The notes under the pieces: generated by a model
The model's database searches: none
What the model saw: only the letters and a program-made list of their open reading frames with translations
Told to the model about the DNA's origin: nothing
Assembly: GCA_036346275.1 (NCBI GenBank)
Contig: JAYEVK010000211.1
Location: forward strand, 1-64,000
DNA: 64,000 nt
DNA from: Otatea glauca
Taxonomy: Eukaryota; Streptophyta; Magnoliopsida; Poales; Poaceae
Direction: 5' to 3'
In this document: in pieces, positions 32,029 through 43,454 of the stretch
Layout: every line of letters starts with the position of its first letter
How positions within the stretch are numbered: the stretch's first letter is position 1
Made by a program: the position numbers and the translations under genes

Positions 32029-32757
32029 ATGCCGATCTTCGAGTCCTTCGAGGCGAGGCAGGGTGGCTATGCCATGGAGTTGTGGAGAGTTCTTCAAGTG
32101 ATTGGAGGCTTCGATCATCCACTCTACCAAGGAGGCAACTGGAACGTCAACGGTGTGCATCGGGGGTTCTTTTGCAAGCTGACCATCTTCGCTCGAGAGT
32201 GCGACGAGACCACCAGACCGATCCACATCACTGCCCGGAGGTTCACGTATGAGGCTGGAATTCAGGAGGCTGCCAGACTTGCTCTTCGACGGATCTGCCA
32301 TGACTACGCCTATGAGCTTCGCGACACCGTGTTTCGGCTTCACCCGATAGTGCGAGCGTACAAGCGTCGACGGATCGTGGAGAGGGAGTGTGCTACTACA
32401 GTACACCTTGCTGAGTTCGCCACCGCCCAGGAGGAGCACATGAGGGACACTGCTCACGAGCTGGAGACAGCGTACGAGGCGCTGAGGGTGACCGAGCGAG
32501 AGCTTCAGAAGACCCGTGACGCAGCAGCCAGAGTCATCAGCGAACTGGAGGAGGCCTTGCAGGTAGCCGAGGAGGTGGTGGACCAGGTCGTTTAGGAGCC
32601 AGATGGGGTTGCCGAAGAAGAAGAAGAAGACCCAGAGGAGCATGAGTGGGAGCCTGAGGAGCTAGCAGAGGGTCACCAGGATTGGTTCGCACCCATGCCA
32701 GCCCACCCACCGGTGTATGCACCGGGTCAGTCTCAGCCAGAGTGGTTGGATGAGTGA
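32029..32757 (+). pseudogene. ORF0 of the chromovirus
   Basis: ATG at 32029 opens 188 codons, then a TAG at 32593-32595, then the same frame runs on to TGA at 32755-32757 (about 242 codons in all). The N-terminal half reads MPIFESFEARQGGYAM, GVHRGFFCKLTIFARECDE, RRFTYEAGIQEAARLALRR. The second half is a coiled coil (HELETAYEALRVTERELQK, ISELEEALQVAEEV), ending in a Glu-rich and Pro-rich tail. It sits between primer site and gag, as the orf0 of RIRE3-type elements. Its function is unknown; no catalytic motif is visible. Only one stop breaks it, so it is better kept than gag-pol. Confidence 0.8.
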
Positions 32758-33033
32758 GTGCTTTAGAGTTTTGTTGAGACTCGAGTGTTGAGTCGCGTCT
32801 TTAAGTTAGTCATTACCCTTTCGTAGACGTTAAGGTTGCATGTTTAGTTTGGTTCTTAATTGTCTGCTGAGTGTGCAGTATGTGCTGCAAAGCCCTTAGG
32901 CATTGTGAGCAACCATACCAAGTATTAATAAAGATTATTTAAGTTGGGTTTAACCTGTTTCCCCCGCCTTAGAAATTCTTGCATCTTATCTATGCTACAT
33001 CTACCTTTCCTAACCCAAGAATCAATCAAGCAG
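32758..33033 (+). other. Intergenic leader between ORF0 and gag
   Basis: 276 bp without a conserved ORF. TAATAAAG near 32926 resembles a polyadenylation signal. Gag would need internal initiation, splicing or a separate mRNA. Confidence 0.45.
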
Positions 33034-34070
33034 ATGGTGAACACCCATAGCAACAACGGAGCTTCAGGAAGTGGTCTGCACTCAGGCAACCATCCCAGTG
33101 AAGGAGCACCATCGCAACAAGCACCGCCAGTGGATATGCAGAACTTGGGAGCTTTTCTCGCTGTGCAAACTCAGTTGATGCAGACAATGATGCAGCAGAT
33201 GACCAATATGGCTGCAGTCAACAACCCCGCTGCCCAGAACAACAATGGCGGGCCTCGTCCTTACTCCAAGTTGTTGGACTTCATGAGGACCCGGCCGCCA
33301 ACATTCTCAGGCAATGTCATCCCCTTGGAAGCGGATGATTGGCTGAGAACCATTGAGAGGACGCTGTACATCACTCAATGTGAAGGCCATGAGAAGGTTC
33401 TTTACGCATCCCATCGCCTAGAGGAACAAGCCGAATGGTGGGAGAACTACTGTGCTGCTCATGAGGCACCTATGGAAATCACATGGGAAGAGTTTGCAAC
33501 GGCCTTCCGCCAGTATCATGTACCGGAAGGGATGATGGACCTGAAAAAGGAAGAGTTCAGGGCACTTAAGCAAGGAGGCCAATCGGTGGCCGAGTACTTG
33601 AATAAATTCACGCAGTTAGCTCGCTATGCTTCATTAAAGGACTAAACTCAGGGCTGCAGGTTGGGCTAATTACCCACACTTTTGCAGATTTTCATGAATT
33701 GGTAAACAAGGCTTTGATTCTGGAGGATAAGCGCAAAGAACTGGGGGAGAATCGCAAGCACTTGATGACCAACCAAGGTGGACGCCCTAACCACCTGCGA
33801 ATGAGGATGACACCGCAAGCTGTTAACAAACCAGCAACACCTGCGCCGCGACCACCAGGACAGAGTTATCAAACGTCGGCCCAGGGTAACAATGCTCAAG
33901 GAGGAGTGCAGCAGTCAGCCACCAGAAGGTGCTACAGTTGCAATGAGATGTGGCATTATGCTAATAGATGTCCCCAGAAAGGAGGTATCACGCCAGTGTG
34001 TTTCAACCTTGGAACGACACCTGCTAAGGCGCCGATGACGGGAGTGAGCCGAGGAACTGGACAGGCATGA
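33034..34070 (+). pseudogene. gag: gag of the chromovirus
   Basis: Start at 33034 (MVNTHSNNG), after a Gln/Asn-rich N-terminus. The core reads PPTFSGNVIPLEADDWLRTIER, LYASHRLEEQAEWWENY, ITWEEFATAFRQYHVPEGMM, SVAEYLNKFTQLARY: a standard Retrotrans_gag domain. A stop at 33645 and a frameshift follow; the frame resumes at about 33680 with HTFADFHELVNKALILED-like sequence. The zinc knuckle CYSCNEMWHYANRC (C-x2-C-x4-H-x4-C) is complete near 33931-33972. The knuckle binds the genomic RNA. Stop at 34070. Confidence 0.88.
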
Positions 34071-34149
34071 GCGACGCCTCAAGCTACTATTCGGGGCAGA
34101 GTCAACCACATCACCGCAGATGGAGTTCAGGAAGCGTCAGACATCGTCT

Positions 34150-34544
34150 TTGGGTAAGTTTTGTAAACTCGACTGCAATAGATCTTATTTGATTCGGGAG
34201 CTTCGCATTCTTTTGTCTCTCGAGCTTTTGCATCTGAAAATGGTTTGAGTATGAAAAATCTTAAATGTGTGATGTTAGTCCAAGCCCTGGGATCTGAGTT
34301 AAGATCTAGCCTTGGGTGTTTTGGAGTTAAGCTGCTAATTAATGGGGTAGAGTTCCTAGCGAACTTGGTCATCTTAGTTACCCAAGTTTTAGATGTTATT
34401 CTCGGTATGGACTGGTTGTCCAAGCATAAGATAGTATTGGATTGCGGTCGAAGGGTTGTATCCATTAAGAGCCCTAGAGGAGAGAAAGTGGAATTCCAAG
34501 CGATAGCAGTTCGTGATGGTCAATTAATGGTTAATAGCGTGTGA
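34150..34544 (+). pseudogene. Aspartic protease of the chromovirus
   Basis: The active site LFDSGASHSFVS is read around 34180-34220 directly after several stops. The second signature VILGMDWLSKH lies near 34395-34430, followed by IVLDCGRRVV. The frame ends at 34544, overlapping the RT frame by four bases (GTGA with a following ATG-less frame). The catalytic DSG is intact. Confidence 0.85.
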
Positions 34545-35474
34545 AAGCCGTCAGCATAGAAGATGTGCCAGTTGTCAGGGAATACCCAGATGTATTTCCA
34601 GAGGATCTGCCGGGAATGTCGCTAGACCGTGACATCGAGTTTGTCATTGAGTTAGCTCCTGGAACAGCACCGATAGCAAAAAGACCCTATCGGATGCCTA
34701 CCGATGAGTTGGTAGAAATGAAGAAACAGATTGAGGAATTATTGGAGAAAGGTTTTATAAGGCCAAGTTCGTCACCATGGGGAGCACCAGTTTTATTTGT
34801 CAGGAAAAAGGATGGAAACCTTAGAATGTGTATCGATTATAGAGCACTTAATGAAGTGACGGTTAAGAACAAGTACCCGTTGCCAAGAATTGATGATCTT
34901 TTTGACCAGTTAAGAGGAGCTGGAGTGTTTTCAAAGGTTGATCTTCGTTCAGGATATCACCAGTTGAAGATTCGAGCGGAAGATGTTCCGAAGACAGCAT
35001 TCTCTACAAGATATGGACATTATGAGTTTATGGTCATGTCTTTTGGATTGACCAATGCTCCGGCATATCTCATGAACATGATGAATAAGGTCTTCATGGA
35101 ATACTTGGACAAATTTGTTGTCGTGTTCATAGATGACATTTTGGTGTATTCAAAAACCGAAGCAGAGCATGCAAATCATCTGAGTCTAGTTTTAGATAAG
35201 CTTTGTGAGCAACATCTATATGCTAAATTCAGTAGGTGTGAGTTTTGGAAGGAAAAGGTGGAGTTTCTCGGTCATGTTATGACTGGAGAAGGAGTTGCCG
35301 TCGACCCAAGTAAAGTGGAGGCAGTGCTGCATTGGGAGCTACCAAAGTTTGTTTCTCAGATCCGAAGTTTTCTGGGAATGGCAGGATATTATCGCCGATT
35401 GATTGAGGGATTTTTGACGATTGCGAGACCTCTTACGCAGTTGCTGAAAAAGGAAAAGAAATTTGCTTGGACGC
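34541..35474 (+). pseudogene. pol: Reverse transcriptase of the chromovirus, 5' part of split pol
   Basis: Well-kept frame: VREYPDVFPEDLPGM, ELAPGTAPIAKRPYRM, GFIRPSSSPWGAPVLFV, MCIDYRALNEVTVKNKYPLP, FSKVDLRSGYHQLKI, MSFGLTNAPA, and the catalytic FIDDILVYS at 35127-35153. It continues to LGMAGYYRRLIEGF and stops in the connection domain at KKFAWT, where the LTR of T3 begins (35475). Apart from this insertion the RT frame is open, so it was probably intact when T3 inserted. The RNase H and integrase parts resume at 47432. Confidence 0.92.
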
Positions 35475-36587
35475 TGTCGACTTTTGTAGTCGGCAATAAA
35501 TTTATGGGGTAGGCGCTAGATCTCAAACTCGAAGGTCACACAATACAAGGGATTAGACAGGTTCGGGCCCTCGACGATAGAGGTAATACCCTAATCCTGT
35601 GTGTTCGGATTATATGGATCTCTTGGATCAAAGGTTGCTCAAAGCGCATTGTGCTCTAGGCGATATGGCGTATGCTCTAGGGCTTGATTGCTCTATGCTT
35701 GGATGATTGGATGTCTATGGTGTTACCCGCCCTCTCCCTTATATACTGGGGGTGGGGCGGCTTACAGAGGTCCAATCGGTTAGAAGATTCCGATCGGTTG
35801 CTATATTCTAGCCGGTTATAGGATAGGGTTTACATCTTTATCTATCCTAATAACGACTCGGATTACAACTGTATCTTTTATATCTAAATACATATTCGAC
35901 TGTCTATTGGACGTGCCCCCTTCCGTGCGGTAGCAATTCTTGGCGTGGGGCTCATCCATTGGGCCTTCTGCTTGGGCCTGTCTCCTCCTTAGGCAATACT
36001 GGGCCGGTCATGAAGATACCTGGTTTCATATATTCCACAGTAGCCCCCGAGTGATTCATGATCCGATTGCTATGCCTCTAGCTAGGTCTCAACTTGAATC
36101 ATTGTTCTGAACTCCTTATGCAAACTTTCGACTGGTTTCTTCATTTGATTTGAAGGCTTCTTCTTGCAGCGAGTGGATTATGAAGAACTCGAATATAACC
36201 CTTGATTTTTGCTTCAACTGAGTACAATCTTCTGTTGGACAGGTTTATTGTGAGCGGCCTCGTGGACCTGACCCATATTTCAGACGTGGATTGAATATTT
36301 CTTCCCGCCCGAAGCGAAGCGTTAATATCCTTTCTCTTCATGGATAACCACCGGACGGTCTTCGAGGTCATCTTGATTTTCTGTGTTAACTCGTTTGCTG
36401 AAAAACTCCTTGGTTTCTGAAACTATATTAACTCTGAATCTCTTCGGCTCTTGATGCATTTACTTCATCTTTGCTGTGTCGGCTATAAAAGGCGAACCAG
36501 CGCTTGTAGAATGCATTCCTTCACGTTCAGTTCTCCATATCTCTGCTCCACCACTTCTATCTTCTTCATGAGGAGGAGGAGGAACGT
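35475..36587 (-). repeat. 3' LTR of T3
   Basis: The shared part with the other LTR is 1113 bp, starting TGTCGACTTTTGTAG on the plus strand (so the LTR ends with CA on its own strand). A minus-strand TATATAAGG lies at about 35737-35746. A plus-strand TATAAAAG lies at 36484-36491. The true LTR may continue past 36587, because the other copy is cut there. Confidence 0.88.
35737..35746 (-). promoter_or_regulatory. Sense-strand TATA of the T3 LTR
   Basis: On the minus strand: TATATAAGGG, about 265 bases before the 3' end of the LTR, a normal distance for a plant LTR promoter. The same motif is at about 46594-46603 in the 5' LTR, which would drive gag-pol. Confidence 0.55.
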
Positions 36588-36835
36588 CAGGAACATCCGG
36601 GACCCAGGCTCGCCGAAGAATGGGTGCTTTTTGAGGCCGTCGTGGCTGAATTGGTGGAAGAGGAGGCGGTCGCCCGCGACCGCGCCGTCGTCAACACCTT
36701 CCTGGAGATCTTCCCGCCTCTACGAGGCTAGGAGGCACCGTGGAGGCGCTGGCGGGCGCGCGCAAGAAGTCTAGGGCTCCCCGTAAATGTAATATTTTCC
36801 TAGGCATAATGCCTAGGGAATTTATATGTAATAAA
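36483..36835 (+). other. Antisense mini transcription unit at the T3 3' LTR
   Basis: Plus-strand signals in order: TATA box CTATAAAAG (36483-36491), an 80-bp C/T-rich leader, an ATG at 36570 with an ORF to 36774 (Arg-rich, MRRRRNVRN), and AATAAA at 36830-36835. An overlapping frame reads an acidic peptide (EEWVLFEAVVAELVEEEAV) but lacks an ATG. I infer an LTR-driven short antisense transcript; expression is untested. The same TATA is present in the other LTR at 47328-47336. Confidence 0.45.
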
Positions 36836-36879
36836 GAAGTACCTTTTGTAAATAATGTCCATGTTTGTCCTTAGACGTA

Positions 36880-37525
36880 GCTTAGACCCAGCCTGGAGCA
36901 TTTCAAAGCTTGCATGGCTCTTTAATCTGATGATATCCTCATAACTTAGTCTCGACGTGGAGCGCATCGTATTGGGGTTTATGCAGCTGTTGGCCGAGCA
37001 GCATCCAGATCTGACTAGCGCGAGATGCACCTTAGGTCCGACTTGGGACATATTAGGATTTGCGCGGCTCATGGCCGAATGATACCCATGTCCGTAGGAC
37101 ACAGCTTAGGCTCGACTTGGAGCGTATCAGGATTTCTTTGGCTCATGGCCGAGTGATACCCATATCCGACTGGTGTAGGATACAGCTTGGGCTCAACTTG
37201 GAGCGTACCATACATACGTGGCTCTTGGCTGAGTGATAACCGTATCCGACTGGTGTAAGATACAGCTCTGGTCCGACTTGGGACATATCATATTTATGTG
37301 GCTCTTGGCCGAGTGATACCCATATCCAACTGATGTCAGATATAGCTCTGGTCCGACTTGGGAGATATCAAAGTTTATCCGAATGGTATCCATACCCGTT
37401 TATTACAATGCACAGCCTATCGACCCTCTTGGGGCATATCATTGGATTCGTGCTTTGTCAGGCTCAACTTGTGATATATGATCCGTCATACGGTAACCAA
37501 CAGAGACCCAGCGTGGGGCATATCA
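36880..37525. repeat. Tandem repeat block in the T3 3' untranslated region
   Basis: About eight degenerate units of 75-90 bp. Each contains a CGACTTGG(G/A)A/GC word, a TGGCTC(A/T)TGGCCGAGTGATA word and CCCATATCCGACTGGTGTAGGATACAGC. No ORF. Short tandem repeats at this place are known from other Tat/Ogre elements. Confidence 0.8.
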
Positions 37526-37751
37526 CAAGAAGATATTTTTAATTCACACTGGAGGATATCCACACCCGCTTGGTGCGTTGAGTGTTTAAGCATCTCATCG
37601 TGGGGTGCAACGTGTCCCGAACTCGACCTGGTCAAGCCATGATTGCCTCATGCATCCGGACGCCGCGCCGATGGAGTCATTTCTAACGCAGGTAGAGGCA
37701 GTGTCCTGCAATTTTTCCCGCCAACTCGGCGTAACCCTAATTTTTCCTGCC

Positions 37752-37757
37752 TTTAAA
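37752..37757 (+). promoter_or_regulatory. TATA-like box of the T3 antisense gene
   Basis: TTTAAA within CTGCCTTTAAAGGCC lies about 147 bp upstream of the ATG at 37904, with a C/T-rich leader in between. The spacing is similar to the TATA-ATG distance of the antisense gene in T2. Confidence 0.45.
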
Positions 37758-37903
37758 GGCCAGGCCATGCGTCGCCCGACGGTTCACTCTTTCTCGTGCA
37801 CTCTTGCCCCTTCTGCTTCCTTGCCTCTCTGACTTCTCCGCCGCTAGGGTAAACTGCTGTTGCGCTTGCATCCTCGCGCCGATGCTGATCCTTTCTCCCG
37901 AAA

Positions 37904-40529
37904 ATGTCTTCGCAACCCTCCAAGGACGCTTCCTCGTCGCCTTCGCCCCAGGATTGGACCACATCGACTACGACAAAGGAGCGGTTGCAATCTATGGCGG
38001 ACGACGGGGTTCTCCCAGTCCCGATCCTTATCTCCGCTCAGCCGGCAGCAGGTGAATCCACCCCCACTCCTCGCCCTGAAGAGGTCGTGGTCTTTGAGTC
38101 TTTCTTCCAGCACGGGCTGGGCCTTCCCGCCTGCGCTTTCCTTCATGGCCTTCTCTACTTCTATGAAATTTAATTGGTGAACTTGAATCCCAATTCCGTA
38201 CTGCAAATTTCCCTTTTTGTTCATCTTTGCGAGGCCTTTCTGGGCATCCGCCCCCATTTCGATCTTTTTCGCCATTTTTACCTCTTGAAACCTTATCCCT
38301 CGAAAAGCGACCCCAAGGTAGTCTGGGAGCGGATTTCACCATGGAGGGTCAAGAAAACTACTACCGTAATTCCTTCAAAACCTCCAACAAAGGCTAGCAT
38401 CAAGAGTGGTTCTATTGCGCCAACCTGATGCCTGTTCTTCCCTCCTTTGCTGGGCGCCGACCTAAGGCATCCCTTTCCTGGGTGTCCACCCCCAACGTCG
38501 CCGATACGAACCAGGTGCATGACCTTCTGGCACTGATTGAGAAATTGAAAGAGGATGGCCTCACGGGGGTTGGTTTGGCTCTTCATTTTGTTGCTCGCCG
38601 GATTCAGCCCCTGAAGGAGCGAGTCCATCTAGGATTCGCATTCGAAGGGAAGGACGATCCAACCCTGGAACTACCTGGAGCGCTATCGAAGGAACAAATA
38701 TGTGCTCGGGTAGGCGAATTCTTCATCCTGAGCGTCGACGTGTCCACCGTCAATTGCCCGAAATCCTTCACCACATCACATCCCCCTCCTGAGGTAAGCG
38801 AGTTTGGCCGAGAGATTCTTGCCTTTTGTCTCTGAATGTATTTTGATGGTATAGTGCTCCCTTTCAGGATCGGTCAGCCTTCTTTAGCGACGCGCCTCTC
38901 CCGGAGATGCCCGTTCACAAGGGCGCTCTCCCTAAACGTCCGGCGAACTCTTCGGCCGGGGACCCCGTCGCCAAGAAGGGAAAGAAAGCAATGGCCAAAG
39001 ACCCTACGAAGCCCCGGCGCCCGACTGGCGGTCCCAAGATACAGGAACAGTCGGCATGGGCCCCGATGCCTTCGGCCACCTCTCCTCCTGAGCCCATGGC
39101 ACAGCCGAGCCCTGATTTGAGGGACTCGGGCAGTCAGGAGGAGTCCAGGGTTCCGACTGGTGGCGCCCCGAGTAGTCCCTCTGGGAGTAGTTCTGCCACC
39201 CGGAAGAAGCCACCGATAAGGATGAAGAAGTCCGACAGGTTTGTTACCATATCGACTCTTTAATTGGCGTGTTTCACCAGCTTATTTGCTGATAGTTCTT
39301 CTTGTAGGAATCCTTCATTCGATGTTCCTGTCGAGACGTCGTCCGGGTTTCCTGTAGAGGCCGAGCCTGAGGACGTTTATGTTTTGGTTGAGGAGGCCTC
39401 GCCTGTGGACGCCGGAGCTCCTCTCGAGCCCCAGTCGCCTTCACTGACACCTCACGCTTCGGCATTGGGCCCTACTTCTCAGGAGCACGTCCCCCGTCCG
39501 TCCCCCGAAGTCGAGGAGATCCCCCGGATTCCGCCGACCCCCACCCGTCCCCGGCTCGTAATGCAAGCCGCGTGGATCAATGAGGAGGACGGCTTGAAGC
39601 TCCTGGATGACTCGGAAGAGGAGAAAGAGAGAAATGACTTCCACAGTCATGCCACGAACTTCGCACGCTTGGCCCGGGTAACCACTTCTCTGCGCTCGCC
39701 ATTTTTCTTGCTTATGCGAGTTGGCATGTAGTCACCTGTTCCCGTGTTGATCGCAGAAAATAGGGGAGCGCTCTGAAAAGAAGGCCGAGTACCTCCGGAA
39801 GATGCTCCCGGAGATCCGATCACGCCAGGAATACCTAGCGAAATTGGAGCAGTTCAAAATCGGGCATGCACCGAGCTGCGGCTCTCGGCCGAGTTGCTTT
39901 GGCGCTACGGGAGGAGAAATTTGGGCGACGCATCGGCTCCTTCGAGGTGAATATCTCTTAACCTCTCCGTACTTCTTCATTCGATCATTGTTTTTTGATT
40001 TCCTTATATCCGTGTCACCGAGATTCCGATATCACGGCTTCGTGGCGGCTCAAGTCTCGGGAAAGGAATTGGAAGGTACTTTCACCGCCAACCTTCTCTT
40101 ATCTTCGCCGCCCTCTCAGATGGTCCTTGAAAACCTGCTCTGCTTGCAGATTATAAGATCAAGACGCAGGCGCAGTACACTATTTTCAATGACAAGGTTA
40201 ATGCCCTTGAGACGTCTTGCTCAAAGCTCTGCGAAGCCTCGGGGCCCTTGCTGAGCTCGCTACATCCCGAAGGCGAGAGGCCGCTCAGCAGGGACCAAGT
40301 TATCAATCGGTTGGAGGAAGCCCCCAAGGAGCTCAAGAGACTTTTGAAGGAAGTGGCGACCAATGGTGCTAGCCAGGCTCTGGCGATCACAAGGTCGCTT
40401 TACCCTCAAGTGGATCTTGAAGCTATCAAGGAGGGCTATGCCTGCAACGTATATGAGGACCGAGTGGTCGAACTTTGGGAGGAAGTCAAGGATGCTTCTT
40501 CTGCTGTAGCGGAGACTTTGGACCTATGA
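37904..40529 (+). pseudogene. Antisense Transposase_28-like gene of T3
   Basis: ATG at 37904 (MSSQPSKDASSS). The domain reads EEVVVFESFFQHGLGLP, a TAA at 38171-38173, then LVNLNPNSVLQISLFVHLCEAFLG and HFYLLKPYPSKSD. A frameshift near 38310 and a TAG near 38395 precede SFAGRRPKASLSWV and LTGVGLALHFVARRIQPL. This matches the PF04195 family (putative gypsy-type transposon protein). Likely introns: 38794-38867, 39239-39307, 39678-39755 and 39946-40149. Middle exons are Pro/Ser-rich; the last encodes a helical tail ending VAETLDL at 40529. No enzymatic motif is known for the family. It converges on integrase across 212 bp. Confidence 0.8.
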
Positions 40530-40741
40530 AAAATATATAAAGGCATTTCTTTGATATTATGCTTTTTTCTTTTTTTTCTTTTATCCGAGTGGCTTTGATA
40601 TCGCATCTAACTGGTCGAGCCCCCACGCTCTGGGGCATGGTTCATAACGCATGTCCCAGAGTCTTAGAACTTATAGGAGAGAAGCACTCAGACGTGTAAG
40701 ATCAAAGAAAATTATATGAAAATAACTTTAAGAACGAACTT

Positions 40742-41791
40742 TCATTCATATAGGAATATTTGAATTACAAAGTTCAGGTGAAAAAACGATGTAGCTGTTC
40801 TATGTTCCAAGTGTTGGCCGATCGTCGCTACCGCCCTCACGCTTGAGTTTATAAGCTCTGTATGCACCACCTCATCAACGATGTAAGGGCCTTCCCAGCT
40901 TGGGGAGAGCTTATGCTCGCTTTTCTGATTCTTTCTAAGGACCAGATCTCCGTTGGAGAAAGCGCGGCTTCTTACATTGCGACCGTGATAGCGACGCAAG
41001 CCCTGAAGGTACTTTACCGACCGAATTGTTGCGATGTCCCTGGCTTCTTCCAGTCGGTCGAGGTCTTCTAGCCAGCTTTCTTCCGAGGCAGCTTCCTCAT
41101 AGCTCCGAACCCATGGGGATCCGAATTCCAACTCGGTGGGGAGGACCGCCTCCGAACAATACACCAGGAAGAAAGGTGACTGCCCGGTTGCTCTGCTGGG
41201 GGTTGTTCGCAGCCCCCAGAGTACCGAGGGCAATTCTTTGACCTACCGAGTGGCATATGGTTGGAGACGATCGAAGATCCTTGCCTTTAGGCCTTGTAAC
41301 ACCATGCCATTGGCTCGCTCGACCTGCCCATTACTCCAGGGGTGTGCCACTGATGCGAAGCAAATCTTTATGTCGAGTTCACCGCACTAGTCTTGAAATA
41401 TGCCGCCTCTGAATTGAGTGTCGTTGTCCGTTATATTTCGATTTGGTACACCAAACTTAACCACGATTTCGTTGAAGAATTCCTTGGCCTTAACGGCTGT
41501 GATTGTGGCGACTGGCTTGGCCTCAATCCACTTGGTGAATCTATCAACAACCACGAAGAGATGAGTATAGCCACCTTGGGCCTTCTTCAAAAGTCCCACC
41601 ATGTTGAGCCCCCAGACCGCAAATGGCCAGGTGATTGGAATAGTTTGTAGTTCCTGTGCCAGTTTGTTCATTTGTCGCGCAAAGAACTGACATCCTTCGC
41701 ATGTCCGGATGATGTCCTCTGCGTCAGTAACAGCAGTTGGCCAGAAAAATCCCTGGCGATAAGCCTTTCCAACCAGGGTTGATGACGCCAC
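40742..41791 (-). pseudogene. Integrase of T3
   Basis: Zinc-binding part CEGCQFFARQ with the His pair degraded upstream. Catalytic core: Asp in VVVDRFTKWIEAKP, Asp in ITDNDTQF, Glu in SNGQVERANG (read between 41387 and 41233 in a shifted frame). Then SVLWGLRTTPSRATGQSPF and VYCSEAVLPTELEF, and a tail HKLSPSWEGPYIVDEVV. Stops at 41387 and about 41235 split the domain. The C-terminal end reads into a non-conserved sequence and stops at 40742. Confidence 0.85.
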
Positions 41792-42075
41792 GTGATTCCC
41801 ACAAACTCCCGAGTGGATCTCTTTGAGAAGATTTCTTCCTTCTTGCTCTAATTTGCACCGTCATAGAACGCCAGAGGATCTCTTGCGATAGAGTTCTCCC
41901 TTGATCACTACATAGCTCTTGCTTCGGCGCATTATTCGCTCGGCCTACGTGCGGTCTTCGGGTAGCTCATCCTTCATCAGATAATCCAGATACGGGGCTG
42001 TCCAATTGGGGGTTATGATCAAGACTTCTGTCTTTTCGCTCTTCTCAATTGTGACATCCGACTTAGGCCGAGTGC

Positions 42076-42501
42076 TTATTGTGGGTATGCGAATTTCTTC
42101 GATGAATACTCCCACGGGCACTGTGGACCGGATGGATCCCATCTTGGCAAGTTCATTGGCTGCTTCATTGTCTCAGCGGAGTACGTGAACCAGTTCCAGC
42201 CCGTCAAAATTTCCTTCCAGCTTGCGTACCTCCTAGCAGTAGGCAGCCATGTTGCTTCGATGCAGGACCATTCTTTCTGCACTTGATTGACCACGAGCAT
42301 TGAATCTCCGCGGACCGCCAAACATCGGATACCGAGAGAAATGGCGATACGGAGCCCATGGATGAGTGCCTCGTACTCGGCGGCGTTGTTTGATTCAAGA
42401 AAAAGTATTTGAAGAACGTATCTCAATCTTTCTCCACTTGGTGATATGAGCACTATGCTAGCCCCCGCGCCGCTGAGCATGAGCGAACCGTCGAAGTACA
42501 T
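42076..42501 (-). pseudogene. Second (plant-type) RNase H of T3
   Basis: MYFDGSLMLSGAGASIVLIS, NNAAEYEALIHGLRIAISLG, AVRGDSMLVVNQVQKEW: three acidic motifs are present. Downstream a frameshift garbles the remaining Asp motif, which is normally ADxLSK. A degenerate first RNase H lies between 42502 and about 42690. The pair confirms the Tat lineage. Confidence 0.82.
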
Positions 42502-42628
42502 GGTCCAATACTAAAGTTCCTTGATGACCGCCGGGCTCTAAAGTTCTGTCCACTCGGCGGTGAAGTCAGCGAGCGCTTGAGACTTAATGGCTGTGCAGGG
42601 CTTGAATAGGACATCGAAAGCCCCAAGC

Positions 42629-43454
42629 TCAACTGCCCATTTTGTAATTGTCAAGAAGGTCTTCAAATCTTCTTGATAAGCCCAGCTCAATGTCCCCAGG
42701 ACGATGTTTTCGAAGTATCTTCAAACGCTTGCTGTGCCTCGGGCGTCCATTGGAACTTGTCCTGCTTCTTGAGGAGTTTAAAGAAAGGCATACCTCGCAT
42801 ACCCAGTCGGATAATAAACCTGCTGAGTGCCGCCATGCATCCCGTAAGCTTTTGGACGTCCTTCTGGAAAGTCGGTGGTTCCATATTTGATATGGCCCTG
42901 ATCTTTTCTGGGTTGGCCTCAATGCCTCGCTGTGATATGATAACCCGAGCAGTTTTCCTGAAGATACTCCGAAAACACACTTCTCAGGATTGCGCTTCAT
43001 GCTGAAAGTCCTCAGACTCTCGAACGTCTCGGTCAAGTCGGCGATAAGATCCTTTCTTTCCCAAGTCTTCTCCACGACATCGTCCCCGTATGCCTCCACG
43101 TTGCGTCCGAGCTGGGCGTGAAAACACCGCAGAAATTGCGCGCTGATACGTTGCACCAGCATTTTTTAATCCGAATGCCATCGTGGTATAACAAAAGGCT
43201 CTGAAAGGCGTGATGAATGAAGTTTTGATGTGATCTTCCGCCTTTAGGCGAATCTGGTGGTACCCTGAGTAGGCATTGAGAAAACTCATAATTTCGCACC
43301 CGACGGTCGAGTCAACCACCTGATCGATTCGAGGAAGCCCAAAGGGATCCTTCGGACATGCCTTATTGAGATCAGTATAATCAATGCACATGCGCCAAGT
43401 TTTATTCTTCTTTTGCACTAGTACAGGGTTTGCCAACCAATCGGAGTGATACAC
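42629..43454 (-). pseudogene. pol: Reverse transcriptase of T3
   Basis: SDWLANPVLVQKK, MCIDYTDLNKACPKD, SFLNAYSGYHQIRL (the catalytic Asp of FLDAYSGYHQ reads Asn), GLKNAGATYQRA. The active-site box reads AYGDDVVEK (43079-43090) in a shifted frame, where YVDD is usual, so the second residue is Gly. Then NPEKCVFGV, QRGIEANPEKIRAI and MAALSRFIIRLG. Two frameshifts lie between the conserved blocks. N-terminal RT sequence continues to about 43800 in broken form. Confidence 0.83.

Noticed and set aside
34541..35512. A complete stand-alone RT gene
   Set aside because: The last 12 codons after KKFAWT belong to the LTR of T3; the rest of pol continues at 47432.
37737..38342. Minus-strand ORFs opposite the T3 antisense gene
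   Set aside because: Arg/Gly-rich shadows of the real coding strand in GC-rich DNA; no domain similarity.
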